Of a stretch of DNA of 64,000 nt, positions 36,581-48,886 are shown one piece after another. Within the stretch, counting starts at the first letter, position 1, and each line of letters starts with the position of its first letter. Below the pieces are notes generated by a model. It had not been told where the DNA came from and ran no database searches. It saw nothing but the letters and a program-made list of their open reading frames with translations. Position numbers and translations under genes: made by a program. This DNA comes from Annona cherimola (Eukaryota; Streptophyta; Magnoliopsida; Magnoliales; Annonaceae): contig CM059971.1 of NCBI GenBank assembly GCA_030490835.1, positions 37,682,012 through 37,746,011 on the forward strand, read 5' to 3'.

Positions 36581-38311
36581 TGTTGGAAACAATGTTTAAA
36601 ACAATAAAAATTGACCAAATCTTGAGTTTCGATGATTAACAAGAACTAATTTGAGTATATAAAAGGTACTAATGTGTTTGATAAATGTTTAAGGAAAGCA
36701 AAGAGGTCAAGTCGATCTTCAAGTCGACTTGGACTTCGACTTGGGTGAAGTCGATCCCAAAGACGACTCAAATATCGACTTGAGAATGAATCCCAAAAGC
36801 GCAACAGGTCAAGTCGCAGGTCAAGTCGACTCCACTTGCGACTTGGGAAGTCAAGTCGCAGACGAAGTCGACTCCAGCATCGACTTCAAACAAAAGAAAA
36901 TGTCCAGCGTTGATTTTGGGGGCACGAAGCTGCCCAAGTCGCAAACGAAGTCGACTCCAGGTGCGACTTGGGTCAAGTCGCAGACAAGGTCGACTCCAAC
37001 TTCGACTTGAGGATTTTAGACTTGAAGATTGAAGTTTCAAGTTTATTCCAAGGATCATATTGAACTTGTTCAAACCCAAATGAGATGAAAAGTTCATTCA
37101 CAAGGAAACAAATTAAGATTCTTGAAGATCAAAGCTAAGATTCATATTCAATGTTCAAATCAAGTCTATCAAGCCAAGGCAAATGTTCAAGCTTATTCAA
37201 ATAAGGCAACACCCAAGTTATGGAGACCAAGTGAGTCCAAGACTAAGCGAGGAACAAGCATATATCATGCAAGGACTCTAACAGCTCAAAAGCTTTGCAA
37301 GGATCAAGCCGAATCTTGAAGAACAAAGCAGCTTCAGCAAAACCCGAGCCAAGTCGCAGGCTAAGTCGACTTCAGATTCGACTTAAGTCGAAGTCTGAAA
37401 CCAAGTCGACTAAAACTCAGACTTGGGAAATTGGAGGAACTGGAGTCGCAGACGAAGTCGACTCCAGATGCGACTTGGGTTGCCAAGTCGCAAACCAAGT
37501 CGACTCCATCTTCGACTTGGGTATAACGTTCAAATTTTCGAACGTTGGAGTTCATTTATTGCGCGCCAACAACTTCCACAACGTTCCAATCCTTCTTACT
37601 CTATAAAAGGACAATCAAATGAACATGAGAGTAAGCAATACACACTACTCTAAGGATCATAGAGAGAAAAGAAGTTCAAGAAAGATTTTCAAATCCTTTT
37701 CTCCATATTTGAGATTTTTCAAAAGGAAGAAAGAGCTTCAAACTGCAAGTTGCCTCAACAATCATCATCCAAGCTGCCTTTGATTTCTTCCTCGAGTTCA
37801 AACTGCCTACACAAATCTGTAAAGTGTAGTTTTTACTTATTTTCATCATCTTGTTGTATTGAACTTGATTTAGCTTGAGTTGCTAAGATCAAGTGTATGC
37901 AAAGTAGAGTGTGATTGGAGTGAGACTCGTCACCTACTTGTGCATTGAGTTGTTACGCCCCCTAGAGCTAGAATCTAGAAGAGAGCAAGTGGCTCTAGTT
38001 GTATATGCCCCCTAGAGCTTTGAATCTAGAAGAGAGCGGTGACTCTAAGTGTATTCAAGGAATACATAGTGGAACCCAAGTCACAACGGAGTGTGAGCTT
38101 GGAAGAGTGGAGTAGGGAAGGTTTGCCCGAACCACTATAAATCTTGTGTTTGTTTTTTTCTATTACTACTTTATTTTTAATTGCCCTCCATTAGCCTTCA
38201 TAAGGGGATTAATTTTCAGAAAAGGGTTAAGTTTTGATTTACCAAAGATTTTTTTAAAGAACCCAATTCACCCCTCCCCTCTTGGGTTTAGCCATCAACT
38301 AGGGACCAACA
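36581..38311 (+). repeat. 3' LTR of element C
   Basis: 1,731 bp, same length as the 5' LTR, with two differences seen by eye. It is followed by the second ATATC. Confidence 0.95.
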
Positions 38312-38316
38312 ATATC

Positions 38317-38749
38317 CACTTTTCAGTTGGCTAAATCCCGATTTCCCTGTCTCCTTTTTGATTCCTTGACAAAAAGGGAGAGAGAGTTTTGAGTTTTTAG
38401 GATTAGTCTACTTTCATGGGATGGGTAGCATGTATATGTAGGACATTTTGCATTTTCCTGCTTCACATGGTATAAAATTGCTTGATTATATATATATGAT
38501 CTGTTTTTGAATGTATTGCAATGATTGAATATATATGACATGTGTTTCTGATTGAATTGCAATGGTTGAATGTATATGATATGTGTTCTGTATGTATTTT
38601 CCATTATATGTTGATTTCATTAACTCTGGGACGCAATGCAAATGACATATGTATGTTCTAAGCGCCAAAACAAGGATAAAATGTTGGTTTTTAAGTAAAT
38701 AAAAGATCTAACTCAAATTGGTTTTGTCGATCATCAAAAAGGGGGAGAT
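38317..38749 (+). other. Element B: tail of third ORF and polypurine tract
   Basis: Resumes B after element C; the joined sequence CTTATATC-CACTTTTC parallels CTTATATCCGATCTCT of element C. The stretch is AT-rich, without a gene, and ends in AAAAAGGGGGAGAT (38736-38749), the polypurine tract directly before the 3' LTR. Confidence 0.8.
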
Positions 38750-39007
38750 TGTTGGAATCAATGGAAAATTAAGCACAATCCATGTTTTGATGATTAAAAA
38801 CTCAATTTGAGATTGATTTGGGTACTAATGAGATTTTTTAAAATTGGTTAAAGGCTAAAAACTTAGATTTCAGAACCTGACAGACCAAGTCGCAAAGCCA
38901 AGTCGACTTAGCCATCGACGTGAGTGAAGTCGATACCCAAGTCGACTCCAAGATCGACTTCAAATGGGGTAAAACCTTCCAGTGCTGAAATTGAAAATCA
39001 AGACAGG
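38750..39007 (+). repeat. 3' LTR of element B, first piece
   Basis: Starts TGTTGGAATC like the 5' LTR and matches 18615-18871 with scattered changes. It stops at the target site ACAGG (39003-39007) of element D. Confidence 0.9.
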
Positions 39008-40378
39008 TGTTCCGGCCTCGCGAAAAATTAATTGGGTAAAGATTATTTTTCCTCCGGCTTTGAAAATAAATGCTTAATTAATTCTCCAGCAAAATTTTAA
39101 AGCATTTAATTCTTTAACCGAGTCCGAAAAGTATATCACAGAAATATTTTGCATTGTGTTCCGCATTCTGATTTTACATCTTCAACGAGAAAACCCTTGA
39201 TTAAAAGAGCTGAATACAATAGTCCATAAAAAATGCTTATTTTTATTGAAATAATAATGAAATGCGTAGAAGATCTTTCTACATCTTTACAAGCGCACGA
39301 AAAATCGTGTCTGACAGAAATATAAGGATAAGTGAGTACACTTCGCCCCGCGCCGTGATTCGAATGTGAGGTATATGGCACCACGCGCCATGGATTAAAT
39401 ATGAGGTACATGACGCCAAGCGCCATGACTTAAATATGAGTTTACGCTTAGCCCGTCGACTAGCGATGACTCGGTTTGGGAACTAGTGAGGGGCCCGTCG
39501 GCTACACTAGTGACCCTACACAGCAAACTAAGTGCGCTCTTAGCTTCTGGATTTACACAGCAGACCAGCGTGTCCCGCTTTCAGCTTCTATATAAGAAAC
39601 CAGCGTCTCCCGCATTCAGTCTCTGGATTGAATAATTGGGTGGTTTTACCAAGAAATGGATTCAACCGAATTTTAAAAGTATTTTTGGGTCAACTTTGAC
39701 CATTTGAGGAGGTTTGAGCCCAACTGGGCTTGTTGAGGGATTTTGGGCTCAAGAGGGCTTGTTGAAGGATTTTAAGTCATCTTGGGCTTGCCAAAAGTTT
39801 TGGGGCCTATCAAGGCTCGAGTTGAAGAATTTTGGGTCCGAGTTGGCTTATTGGAGATTTTTGAGCCATCTTGGGCTTTTTTTTTGAGAGTTTGGAGCTA
39901 TCTTGGGCTTTTTTGAGGGTCTTGAGCCCAAATGGCTTGTTGAGGAATTTTGGACCCAAGTGGGTTTGTAGGAAGGTTTTTGAGCCGTCTTGGGCTTGCT
40001 GGAAGTTCTAGGCCTATTAAGGCTCGGGTTGAAGCATTTTGGGGCCTATTGAGGCTCGGTTTGAGCAAAGAGGTCATTCACCCGTGTATCAACTTAGCTC
40101 ACTTCCCGGAGAGTATTTACTCGGGGAGAAATACATAATTATATATATATATTTGAAAGTCTTCTAAGATGTATATGTGCATAAAATATTTTTTTTTGGG
40201 CCCGCGGGACAAATATATATATTTTTTGAAGGCCCGCGAGACATATATATTTTTGAAAAATAAAATATTCATTTTTAGAAGCTCGCAGGGCATATATGTT
40301 TTTTTTAGAAAATAAAATATTCATTTTTGAAAGCCCACAGGGTATATATATATTTTTAGAAAATAAAATATTCATTTT

Positions 40379-41190
40379 TGGATGCCCGCGGGACATCTAT
40401 GTAATTTTAGAAAATAAATTATTGATTTTTGGATGCCCGCGGGACATCTAGAAAACAAAATATTGATTTTTGGATGCCCGCGGGACATCTATATAATTTT
40501 AGAAAATAAAATCTTAATTTTTGGATGCCCGCAGGACATCTATGTAATTTTAGAAATCAAAATATTAATTTTTGGATGCCCGCGGGACATCTATATAATT
40601 TTAGAAAATAAAATATAAATTTTTGAACGCCCGCGGGACATCTATATAATTTTAGAAAACAAAATTTTAATTTTTGGATGCCAGCGGGACATCTATGTAA
40701 TTTTAGAAATCAAAATATTAATTTTTGGACGCCCGCGGGACATCTATATAATTTTAGAAAATAAAATCTTAATTTTTGAATGCCCGCGGGACATCTATGT
40801 AATTTTAGAAATCAAAATATTCATTTTTGGAAGCCCGCGGGACATCTATATAATTTTAGAAATCAAAATATTCATTTTTGGACGCCCGCGGGACATCTAT
40901 GTAATTTTAGAAATAAAAATATTCATTTTTGGACGCCCGCGGGACATCTATATAATTTTAGAAAATAAAATCTTAATTTTTGGATGCCTGCGGGACATCT
41001 ATGTAATTTTAGAAATCAAAATATTAATTTTTAGACGCCCGCGAGACATCTATATAATTTTAGAAAATAAAATCTTAATTTTTGGATGCCCGCAGGACAT
41101 CTATATAATTTTAGAAAATAAAATCTTAATTTTTGGATGCCCGCAGGACATCTATGTAATTTTAGAAATTAAAATATTAATTTTAGGACG
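40379..41190 (+). repeat. 51-bp tandem repeat array, about 16 copies
   Basis: The core GCCCGCGGGACATCTAT, followed by an AT-rich half (AATTTTAGAAA...TTTTTGGA), recurs every 51 bp from about 40383 to 41139, with one shortened unit near 40434-40474. The GC core is itself a palindrome (CCCGCGGG). The array lies in the middle of the left LTR of D. Confidence 0.9.
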
Positions 41191-41261
41191 CGTTTTAATA
41201 TATATGTATAATATATATATTTTTGAGGCTTTATATATATATCTGTATGTATATATATTAT

Positions 41262-41850
41262 CTCGGGATCCTCTGGTGACTCTTTTTTTTTTTTTAATAA
41301 AGAAACTTATCCCGGGATCCTCTGGTGACTCTTTTATATATATATATATATATATAAGGAAACTTATCCCGGGATCCTGGGCCATTCAATGGTACTTTTG
41401 GTGGGATCCCGGGATCTATATATGTACTATTATATTTTTTGTATAATAAAAATGCTTAGATATATATATAAATATCATACATATATATAGCACACCCGGG
41501 GAGATCCCGGGACCCCGAGGCCTATATATATCTTTATACTATTATAAATATATATATTATCATAAAAAAATACTTTACTATATATATATAATATATATAT
41601 ATGGTGCACCCGGGGAGATCCCGGGACCCCAGGGCCTATATACATATATACTATTATATATATATATATTTTTTCATAAAACGCTTAACTATATATATCA
41701 TATATATATATGGCGTACCCGGGGAGATTCCGGGACCCCGGGGCCTATATATATATATACTATTATATATATATATTTCATCATAAAAACGCTTTCCGGG
41801 ACCCCGGGGCCTATATATATTATATGATATATATATAGTTAAGCGTTTTA
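41262..41850 (+). repeat. CCCGGG repeats at the centre of the LTR palindrome
   Basis: First three copies of CTTATCCCGGGATCCTCTGG-like sequence near 41262, 41308 and 41360, then three full and one partial copy of a roughly 110-bp unit with CACCCGGGGAGATCCCGGGA and AT-rich filler (41493, 41607, 41716, 41790). An inverted pair, CATAAAACGCTTAACTATAT (41680) and its complement near 41833-41852, marks the symmetry centre. Confidence 0.8.
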
Positions 41851-43296
41851 TGATGCCCCGCGGGCATCCAAAAATCAATAATTTATTTTCTAAAATTACA
41901 TAGATGTCCAGCGGGCATCCAAAAATGAATATTTTATTTTCTAAAAATATATATGCCCTGTGGGCTTTCAAAAATGAATATTTTATTTTCTAAAAAAAAC
42001 ATATATGCCCTGCGAGCTTCTAAAAATGAATATTTTATTTTCCAAAAATATATATGTCTCGCGGGCCTTTAAAAAATATATATATTTGTCCCGCGGGCCC
42101 AAAAAAATATATTTTATACACACATACATCTTAGAAGACTTTCAAATATATATATATAATTATGTATTTCTCCCCGAGTAAATACTCTCCGGGAAGTGAG
42201 CTAAGTTGATACACGGGTGAATGACCTCTTTGCTCAAACCGAGCCTCAATAGGCCCCAAAATTCTTCAACCCGAGCCTTAATAGGCCTAGAACTTTTGGC
42301 AAGCCCAAGACGGCTCAAAAACCTTCCTACAAACCCACTTGGGTCCAAAATTCCTCAACAAGCCATTTGGGCTCAAGACCCTCAAAAAAGCCCAAGATAG
42401 CTTCAAACTCTCAAAAAAAAAAAAGTCTAAGATGGCTCAAAAATCTCCAATAAGCCAACTCGGACCCAAAATTCTTCAACTCGAGCCTTGATAGGCCCCA
42501 AAACTTTTGGCAAGCCCAAGATGACTTAAAATCCTTCAACAAGCCCTCTTGAGCCCAAAATCCCTCAACAAGCCCAGTTGGGCTCAAACCTCCTCAAATG
42601 GTCAAAGTTGACCTAAAAATACTTTTAAAATTCAGTTGAATCCATTTTTTGGTAAAACCACCCAATTATTCAATCCAGAGACTAAATGCGGGAGACGCTG
42701 ATTTCTTATATAGAAGCTGAAAGCGGGACACGCTGGTCTGCTGTGTAAATCCAGAAGCTAAGAGCGCACTTAGTTTGCTGTGTAGGGTCACTAGTGTAGC
42801 CGACGGGCCCCTCACTAGTTCCCAAACCGAGTCATCGCTGGTCGACGGGCTAAGCGTAAACTCGTATTTAAGTCATGGCGCTTGGCGTCATGTACCTCAT
42901 ATTTAATCCATGGCGCGTGGTGCCATATACCTCACATTCGAGTCACGGCGCGGGGCGAAGTGTACTCACTTATCCTTATATTTCTGTCAGACACGATTTT
43001 TTGTGCGCTTGTAAAGATGTAGAAAGATCTTCTACGCATTTCATTATTATTTCAATAAAAATAAGCATTTTTTTATGGACTATTGTATTCAGCTCTTTTA
43101 ATCAAGGGTTTTCTCGTTGAAGATGTAAAATCAGAATGTGGAACACAATGCAAAATATTTCTGTGATATACTTTTCGGACTCGGTTAAAGAATTAAATGC
43201 TTTAAAATTTTGCTGGAGAATTAATTAAGCATTTATTTTCAAAGCCGGAGGAAAAATAATCTTTACCCAAATAATTTTTCGCGAGGCCGGAACAAA

Positions 43297-43316
43297 TGGT
43301 GAACCCGACGTGAAAC
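43297..43316 (+). other. Primer binding site of element D
   Basis: TGGTGAACCCGACGTGAAAC begins with TGG two bases after the LTR end, as expected for pairing with a tRNA ending in CCA. I did not assign the tRNA. Confidence 0.75.
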
Positions 43317-43412
43317 ATTCTCCCTTCATCTTTAAGAGCTGAAAACTATGGTCTTTATATGCTTACTTGATCTCTCGCAGCTAACACTCTAAAGCGCTCC
43401 TTTGCAGATCTC

Positions 43413-44285
43413 ATGGCGCATTCGTTGGCTTTCGGATTCCTGCCTAACGGTGGTTTTGTCATTTCTGAGCCAAACCACATGGATGCAGCTATCCCGTATC
43501 ACTTTATTCGCGTACCAGAGAAATCGGAACACCGTGTCTATCGACACATCGACTACTCTCCTGCAGCGATAAAGCGAAGAAGAGATCGATCTGCACTACT
43601 CAAGGAGCCTCTCATCGTTCAAGGCCCTAAGACCACTCCTATCCGACTGACGAAGTCTCTACAGGTGCCAATCCGAATGGGCCCAGCTGCTCTGCAGCCG
43701 GACTATGCTGAGAAGTCTGCTCCTCGACCTGCTGCACCAGCTCAACTAGCAACACAACAGCCTGCAGGACAGCCTGTCTTGTGGTCCCACTCCACGAAAA
43801 GGCCTGCAAGACAATCTACTGCAACTCGGCTAGCGCCAACTTGTTGACCAAAAGCCAATGTTTCTCGAAACGAGAACAAATCTGTACCAAATCCTGTTCG
43901 ATGCTCCATCACTCGCCAATTCGGTCTGGCTGCCTCAAGGATTGTTGACCTAGCCTCTCGACCCAACCGAGGTGACACCCAGGAACAGAAGAAGTTAAGA
44001 AGACAGGCTAAGATTTCTCAGCTTCATGCTCCATCTGCCGATGGAAGGGATGATCAATTCAAGCCGCAAGGACCTATTATTGTCCGGTCAGGTTTGGGTA
44101 CCTTGCAATTTGTCATCCCCAATCCGACGCATTCGCCCCATCAGTCAATCGCTGCTCCATCTAGCTCACAAGTTAGAGCCAAGTCTCCAGGTCACCATGA
44201 TACTGCCAACATAGTAGCGGTTCCTCATCATGCATCAAGGAAACCAAGGAGAAAAGCACATCAGAAAAACAGTTCGGGAAAATAA
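43413..44285 (+). pseudogene. ORF1 upstream of gag in element D
   Basis: One frame of about 290 codons, MAHSLAFGFLPNGGFVISEP onward, broken only by a TGA at 43845. The first 70 residues are mixed and the rest is basic and rich in Pro, Ala and Gln. No known domain was recognised. It starts about 95 bp after the primer site, where some Tat-group elements (Ogre) carry an extra ORF before gag; equivalence is inferred. It may instead be the N-terminal part of Gag, lost from it by a frameshift between 44285 and 44405. Confidence 0.55.
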
Positions 44286-44404
44286 CTTCCCGTTTAAACT
44301 TAAAAGCCTCACCACCACTGCCACCGGGGCCAAGGTATAGGCTGTTCCCACACCCCCGACAAAGGGGTAGGCCGCAAAAGAAGCCACTACAGAACACTCG
44401 CAAA

Positions 44405-47400
44405 TTGAGAGCGTCTCAAAAGCCAAGACTCTTTAACGAGTGGCAGTATCCTCATAAGCGCCATACAACGTATCCACGTTCGGTGCTAAGGCTGATCCCT
44501 ACTTTTATACACAAAAATCAATTCGCCTCATTGATCAGACTGAGGGAGGATATGACTTATGCGCCTGTCGTGGCCCCGTCCCGAGGAAATCACCGGATGC
44601 CGCACCCCAAGAGAGAAGCTAAAAGGAGGAGGCATCTCCTCCAAATGATGGAATTCAACATGGTGGACCTCACCCAGCCAAGCACTTCAAAAGCTTCAGA
44701 GATGTTGACCCGGTCAAGGGCAGCCGCAATGCCCATCACGCCGCCATTCTGTAGCCTCTCTCATCCTGAAGGGATTAGGGCCACTCTCCCAAGAGGCCAA
44801 TTTGAAGTCTCTTACATGGTGGGCGAAGAAGAAGAGGTTCTTACACCCAAGTCTCAACTCATTCATGATCTCCAGGAGGAAATTAAGCGTATGAAACGGG
44901 CTATGGAAACTCCAGGCAACAAGACACCAAGTTCCCATCAACCGCTATCACCAAGGAACCGTCAATCAGTCCATCAGCCTGAGAAACCAACCAGGCAGCG
45001 GACCGAGGAAGATGAAAATGTAGAATTGGAACAAGGCTTTCCACAATTCAATAATCTGCGTATTAATACCCCCCAAACTCAAGATGCACGGGTAAACACA
45101 CCCATGGGGTCTCCACCCGGGATTGTGGCGCAAAAGGAGATGGTGCATCAGCTTGTGGCTGAATGCCTTCGTCGCCAGGCACCTCAACTTACTGGGGTCC
45201 CTACAACGACAATCAACAGGCCTTATCCCCCAGACATTGAAGCAGAGTTGCTACCTAGGGATTTGAAGCCACCAAAGATCCAATTCGACGGGACCGGGAG
45301 CGCGTTAAAGCACCTGGCATCATTCCACTACGCCATGGGCAATTGGGCGCACCATTCAAATTTTTGTCTTTGAATGTTCCCCAACACTCTTTCTGGTGAT
45401 GCTTTCCAGTGGTATATATCTCTGTCAACCAGCTCAGTGCGAACATGGGAAGAGATGAAGGAAATGTTCACCTCCCGATTCGTTGATACTACACGAGAAG
45501 TACAACTATCGGAATTATCTACCTTATCCCAAAATAAAGACGAGCTGGTTGAAGACTACATCACCAGATGGCAGAGAGCCGCTAACCGATGTCAAGCACC
45601 CCTCTCTCAAGCAATGAAGGTCAATCTTTGTCGGAATGGCATCAAGACGGAAATCTCGTTGTTGATGAATGAACAATTAAGTACGTTCCAGGCCCTAGCC
45701 ACAGAAGCTTGTCGAAAAGAGTATTTGTTGTCTCAGCAAAAAGCCTGAAAGGAGTCATCCACAACCACTACGTTTAAGAAGAAGAAAACTGGAGAGACCT
45801 CTGCGAACACTACGGAGGTTAAGAAGCAGCCAGATAAAGCAAAGCCGCCTGTAAAAGAGCAGCCTGCAAAACCCTTCCGAAAAGAGGAAATCCAATATGC
45901 CTTCGGGGAAGATGACGTGGAGACGCTATTCCAGCACCTCATGTCGACCGTGCTATTCGAGTTGCCCACCCCAAAAAGGCCAGAAGAAGTTGGACGTACT
46001 TCTCACCAGCGATATTGCAGTTACCACCGGTATGTCGGTCACCCCACTAAGAAGTGTTGGGATCTCCAAGCAATATTGCAAGATTACATCGACAAGGGGA
46101 TTATAAAACTCAGTCCTCCAGTGCAAGCTTCATCAAATGTTGTGACAATTGAGATGGCAGAAAAAGGTGATTGGGAAGTGGTTCGAAAACCACCAAGCCT
46201 AAGATGGACAAAAAGATGTCTCAAAAATTTATACAGAGAAGACAAAAGAATAAGGGATAAAGCCATTCTTCATTTCTTCTCAAGGCATTTGAGGCAATCC
46301 TCACGGGTGCAACCATTCCTGATCATGGACTTTCTGCAGCCCGAGTTGCTACTCTCATTCTATCAGCGGCTTGCTGGTAGATCACCTCAACCAGCAAAAG
46401 AAAGATACATTCTCGAGGAATTACAAAACATTACTCCATGTGAGTTCCCTGAGGATGGTCCGTTTTGGGACCTGGATAGCAACAAAGGAGAGATTGAAAC
46501 TTGTTATCATATAAATGTGTCCGTGTCCAAACCTGTAAAGCGGCGAAGAACTGCCTCAATGTTCATCCTTAACTACACCAAGTTTGAAGTCGGGATGTCA
46601 CCAGTAAACCACATCATCATGTATTTACGAGAATCTCAGCTTCTGCCAGCATCCTGGGGAACCAAAGTGGAATACTTCCGGTACTCACTGGGGGAGTCAG
46701 TGATGTCTTAGTACCAAGATAATCATATCGAAGAAATTACCGAGTGGGTCATCTTGATAGACGCGTTCTTGGTCCGCTTCCTGTCAAGACAAAGAGAACG
46801 GTTCCCTAGTAATTACTTAAGGGAAATACAATACAGTCAAGAATCCACTGCTCATTATGTAAATTATCTCAGAGATAGTACATGGAGCGATCCCCTAGCC
46901 ATATGGTTGCCTGAACCTGAAGTGGTCACGAAGCACCTTTCAGATGTAGTATGCCCTTCGACTGACAATGGGTACAAGACCTTTGGAGCCAAAACTTTCA
47001 TAAAGGCAATCCGATGGGTCGGTGACGAAGGCTTCAAATAAGAGGTAATTTTTAGCGATGCTGAAGGTTTTGGGAGGACAAATCAACTCCAAGTTCTGCA
47101 CGTACTACAATTAAACGATGCGCCCATCCTTCGAGTGTTCCCTTTCTTAACCAGGGAGTTAAGCTATGATTAGTCACATATTCAGTTATTCCATGAGAAT
47201 CATAAGTATGCATTGCCGCACTTGTTTGATTATTCACTGGTGGTCTGTCAAATGGGGCAAACAGAAGAGTTTGCACTCGGGCACTTTGTTTTGAGCTTGG
47301 CCCATGACAGTTGTGCTCTTCTCTGGATCTCCTCGCTCCCCTAAGAAGCATTTGGTTCTTGGGAAGAGTTCGTTGATATGTTTATCCTAAGATTCCACGA

Positions 47401-48886
47401 ATATGAAACAGAGTTCCCTCCAGAGATGATCGAAGTCATGCACCCCCTCTCAGGAGAATCTCAATATGACTACATCTTGAGATGGATAAACTGCAGAATA
47501 ATCAACCAAAAATTCGATAAAGAAGGAATCATAGTTCATCAGTGCATCAAGTCAATGAGTGGATATTTTCCTGAAATTCCAAAAATATAACCATTTTTTT
47601 CAGATGTACTATGAACATTGGCTACAAACATTCAGGACTCTGCCTCTTGCAATATGGTGCAAGTTGAAGAGGATGTTCTTGCAATTCTTCGATCTGGTCG
47701 AATCACCCCAGAAAATAAGGGTAAAGCCCCGGCACAAGAAAATCGTACTCAGCCAGAACAACACATACCAGCCAATCATGGGAAATCCTCAGTAAGCTAT
47801 GATGTCCTTGAACACTTGAAGTGACTCCCTGCTCGACTTAGTATTTACGATGCCTTACAGTGGTCGCAAAAAGCCAGGGATGCACTTGTTAGTGCTCTAA
47901 CAGATGAAAATGTCCGTCTTGCTTACTTGGTCGACGCCACTGAATGTGATGAGGTCATTTCATTCACTGATGAGGATATGTTGCTTGGGGACATTAATCA
48001 CAACCGACCTTTATATGTTATGGGCGACCTGGCCGGTGAGCTGGTTAACAGAATCATGATTGATGCGGGGTCCGCGATTAATATCCTGCCCCTTCGAACA
48101 CTCAGGAGGATCGGAATTTCTCCATCAATATTAAAAGACACTAGTGTGGTGATTCACGGATTTAATCAAGGGACTCAAAAGGCCATGGGCCTGATTGAGT
48201 TGGAACTAAGCATAGAAAATTTCTGCACCGAAATCCCATTCTTTGTGATTAATGCTCCGACTTCATATAACTTGCTGTTAGGAAGGCCTTGGCTCCACAG
48301 TAATAAGATCATCGCATCAACGGTGCATCAATGCTTCAAGTACTGCAAGAATGGAGTTGAAAAAAGAATTTTTGCTGACCACAAACCATTCACAACGGCG
48401 GAATCATTTTACTCTGATGCTAAGTATTATGATTTGGCACCTGCTGTCGACACATCAATAAAAGCATTTGAAGCAACCACATTAGAAGGACAACAGGAGG
48501 TATCTCAGGCTCCCCCCGCCCAAATAAGCACAAACATATTCTCAAAAGATGAGAAGATGAAAGGTCAAGGTCGTAGTCGAGGGCGCGGTCATGGACTAGG
48601 AACGACAGAACCGAGGGCTCAGTTTCAAACCAAATTTGAAAATATGAGCCTCGATCCAGTACAACCACTACCGCGACAACGACAGGGGGCCGCCATACCA
48701 CCTCCTACCAGCTATAGCAACACTGCTGCAGGCTCATGGTTCTACTTGGACCTAGAAGTCCTGAAAAAGGTTGCTAAACCGCCTCGAGCCAATTTTCCTA
48801 GGTTTGAGGTGGATCTGGAAGCTCTTTGGAGATTTCGGAATCAGGCCAATGAGAAAGCCAAGTCACTTTGCTGTGAGAGTGACTGA
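44405..48886 (+). pseudogene. Gag-protease frame of element D with three Gag-like cores
   Basis: A single frame of about 1,490 codons interrupted by point stops (45371, 45746, 46709, 47039, two between 47042 and 47377, 47588, 47612, 47821) and no shift. Gag core 1 (about 45290-45690): LSGDAFQWYISL, TWEEMKEMFTSRF, LVEDYITRWQRAANRC. A Cys/His motif, YCSYHRYVGHPTKKC, follows near 46013. Core 2 (about 46660-46890): YSLGESVMS, stop, YQD, then IDAFLVRFLSRQ and HYVNYLRD. Core 3 (about 47190-47520): VLSLAHDSCALLWISSLP, SWEEFVDMFILRF, YDYILRWINC. Protease: IMIDAGSAINILPL (48054) and SYNLLLGRPWLH. The second and third cores are diverged and their homology is my reading. Confidence 0.75.

Larger units (their letters stand above)
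27479..38311 (+). mobile_element. Element C: young SIRE/Maximus-type Ty1/copia, 10.8 kb
   Basis: Complete element with two 1,731-bp LTRs (TGTTGG to CAACA), target duplication ATATC (27474-27478 and 38312-38316), primer site, gag, pol, third ORF and polypurine tract. Comparing the LTRs by eye I see two differences (27545 C against 36647 T; 27708 G against 36810 C). Large Gag with two knuckles, 1.7-kb LTRs, the primer site and an extra ORF after RNase H match the SIRE/Maximus lineage. The only clear lesion is one stop codon in pol. Confidence 0.93.
39008..43294 (+). repeat. Left LTR of element D, a giant near-palindrome
   Basis: The first about 1,440 bp (39008-40445) return as an inverted copy at 41853-43294: TGTTCCGGCCTCGCG at the left end against CGCGAGGCCGGAACA at the right end. 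The right arm looks like a normal LTR end (AATAAAAATAAG near 43055, terminal CA at 43294) and is followed by the primer site. Between the arms lie two tandem arrays. The arms are rich in GGGCTTG/CAAGCCC phrases and have accumulated small differences. Confidence 0.85.

Noticed and set aside
40379..41190. CRISPR-like regular repeat array
   Set aside because: Units of 51 bp follow each other directly without unique spacers, in plant nuclear LTR sequence; it is a tandem repeat.
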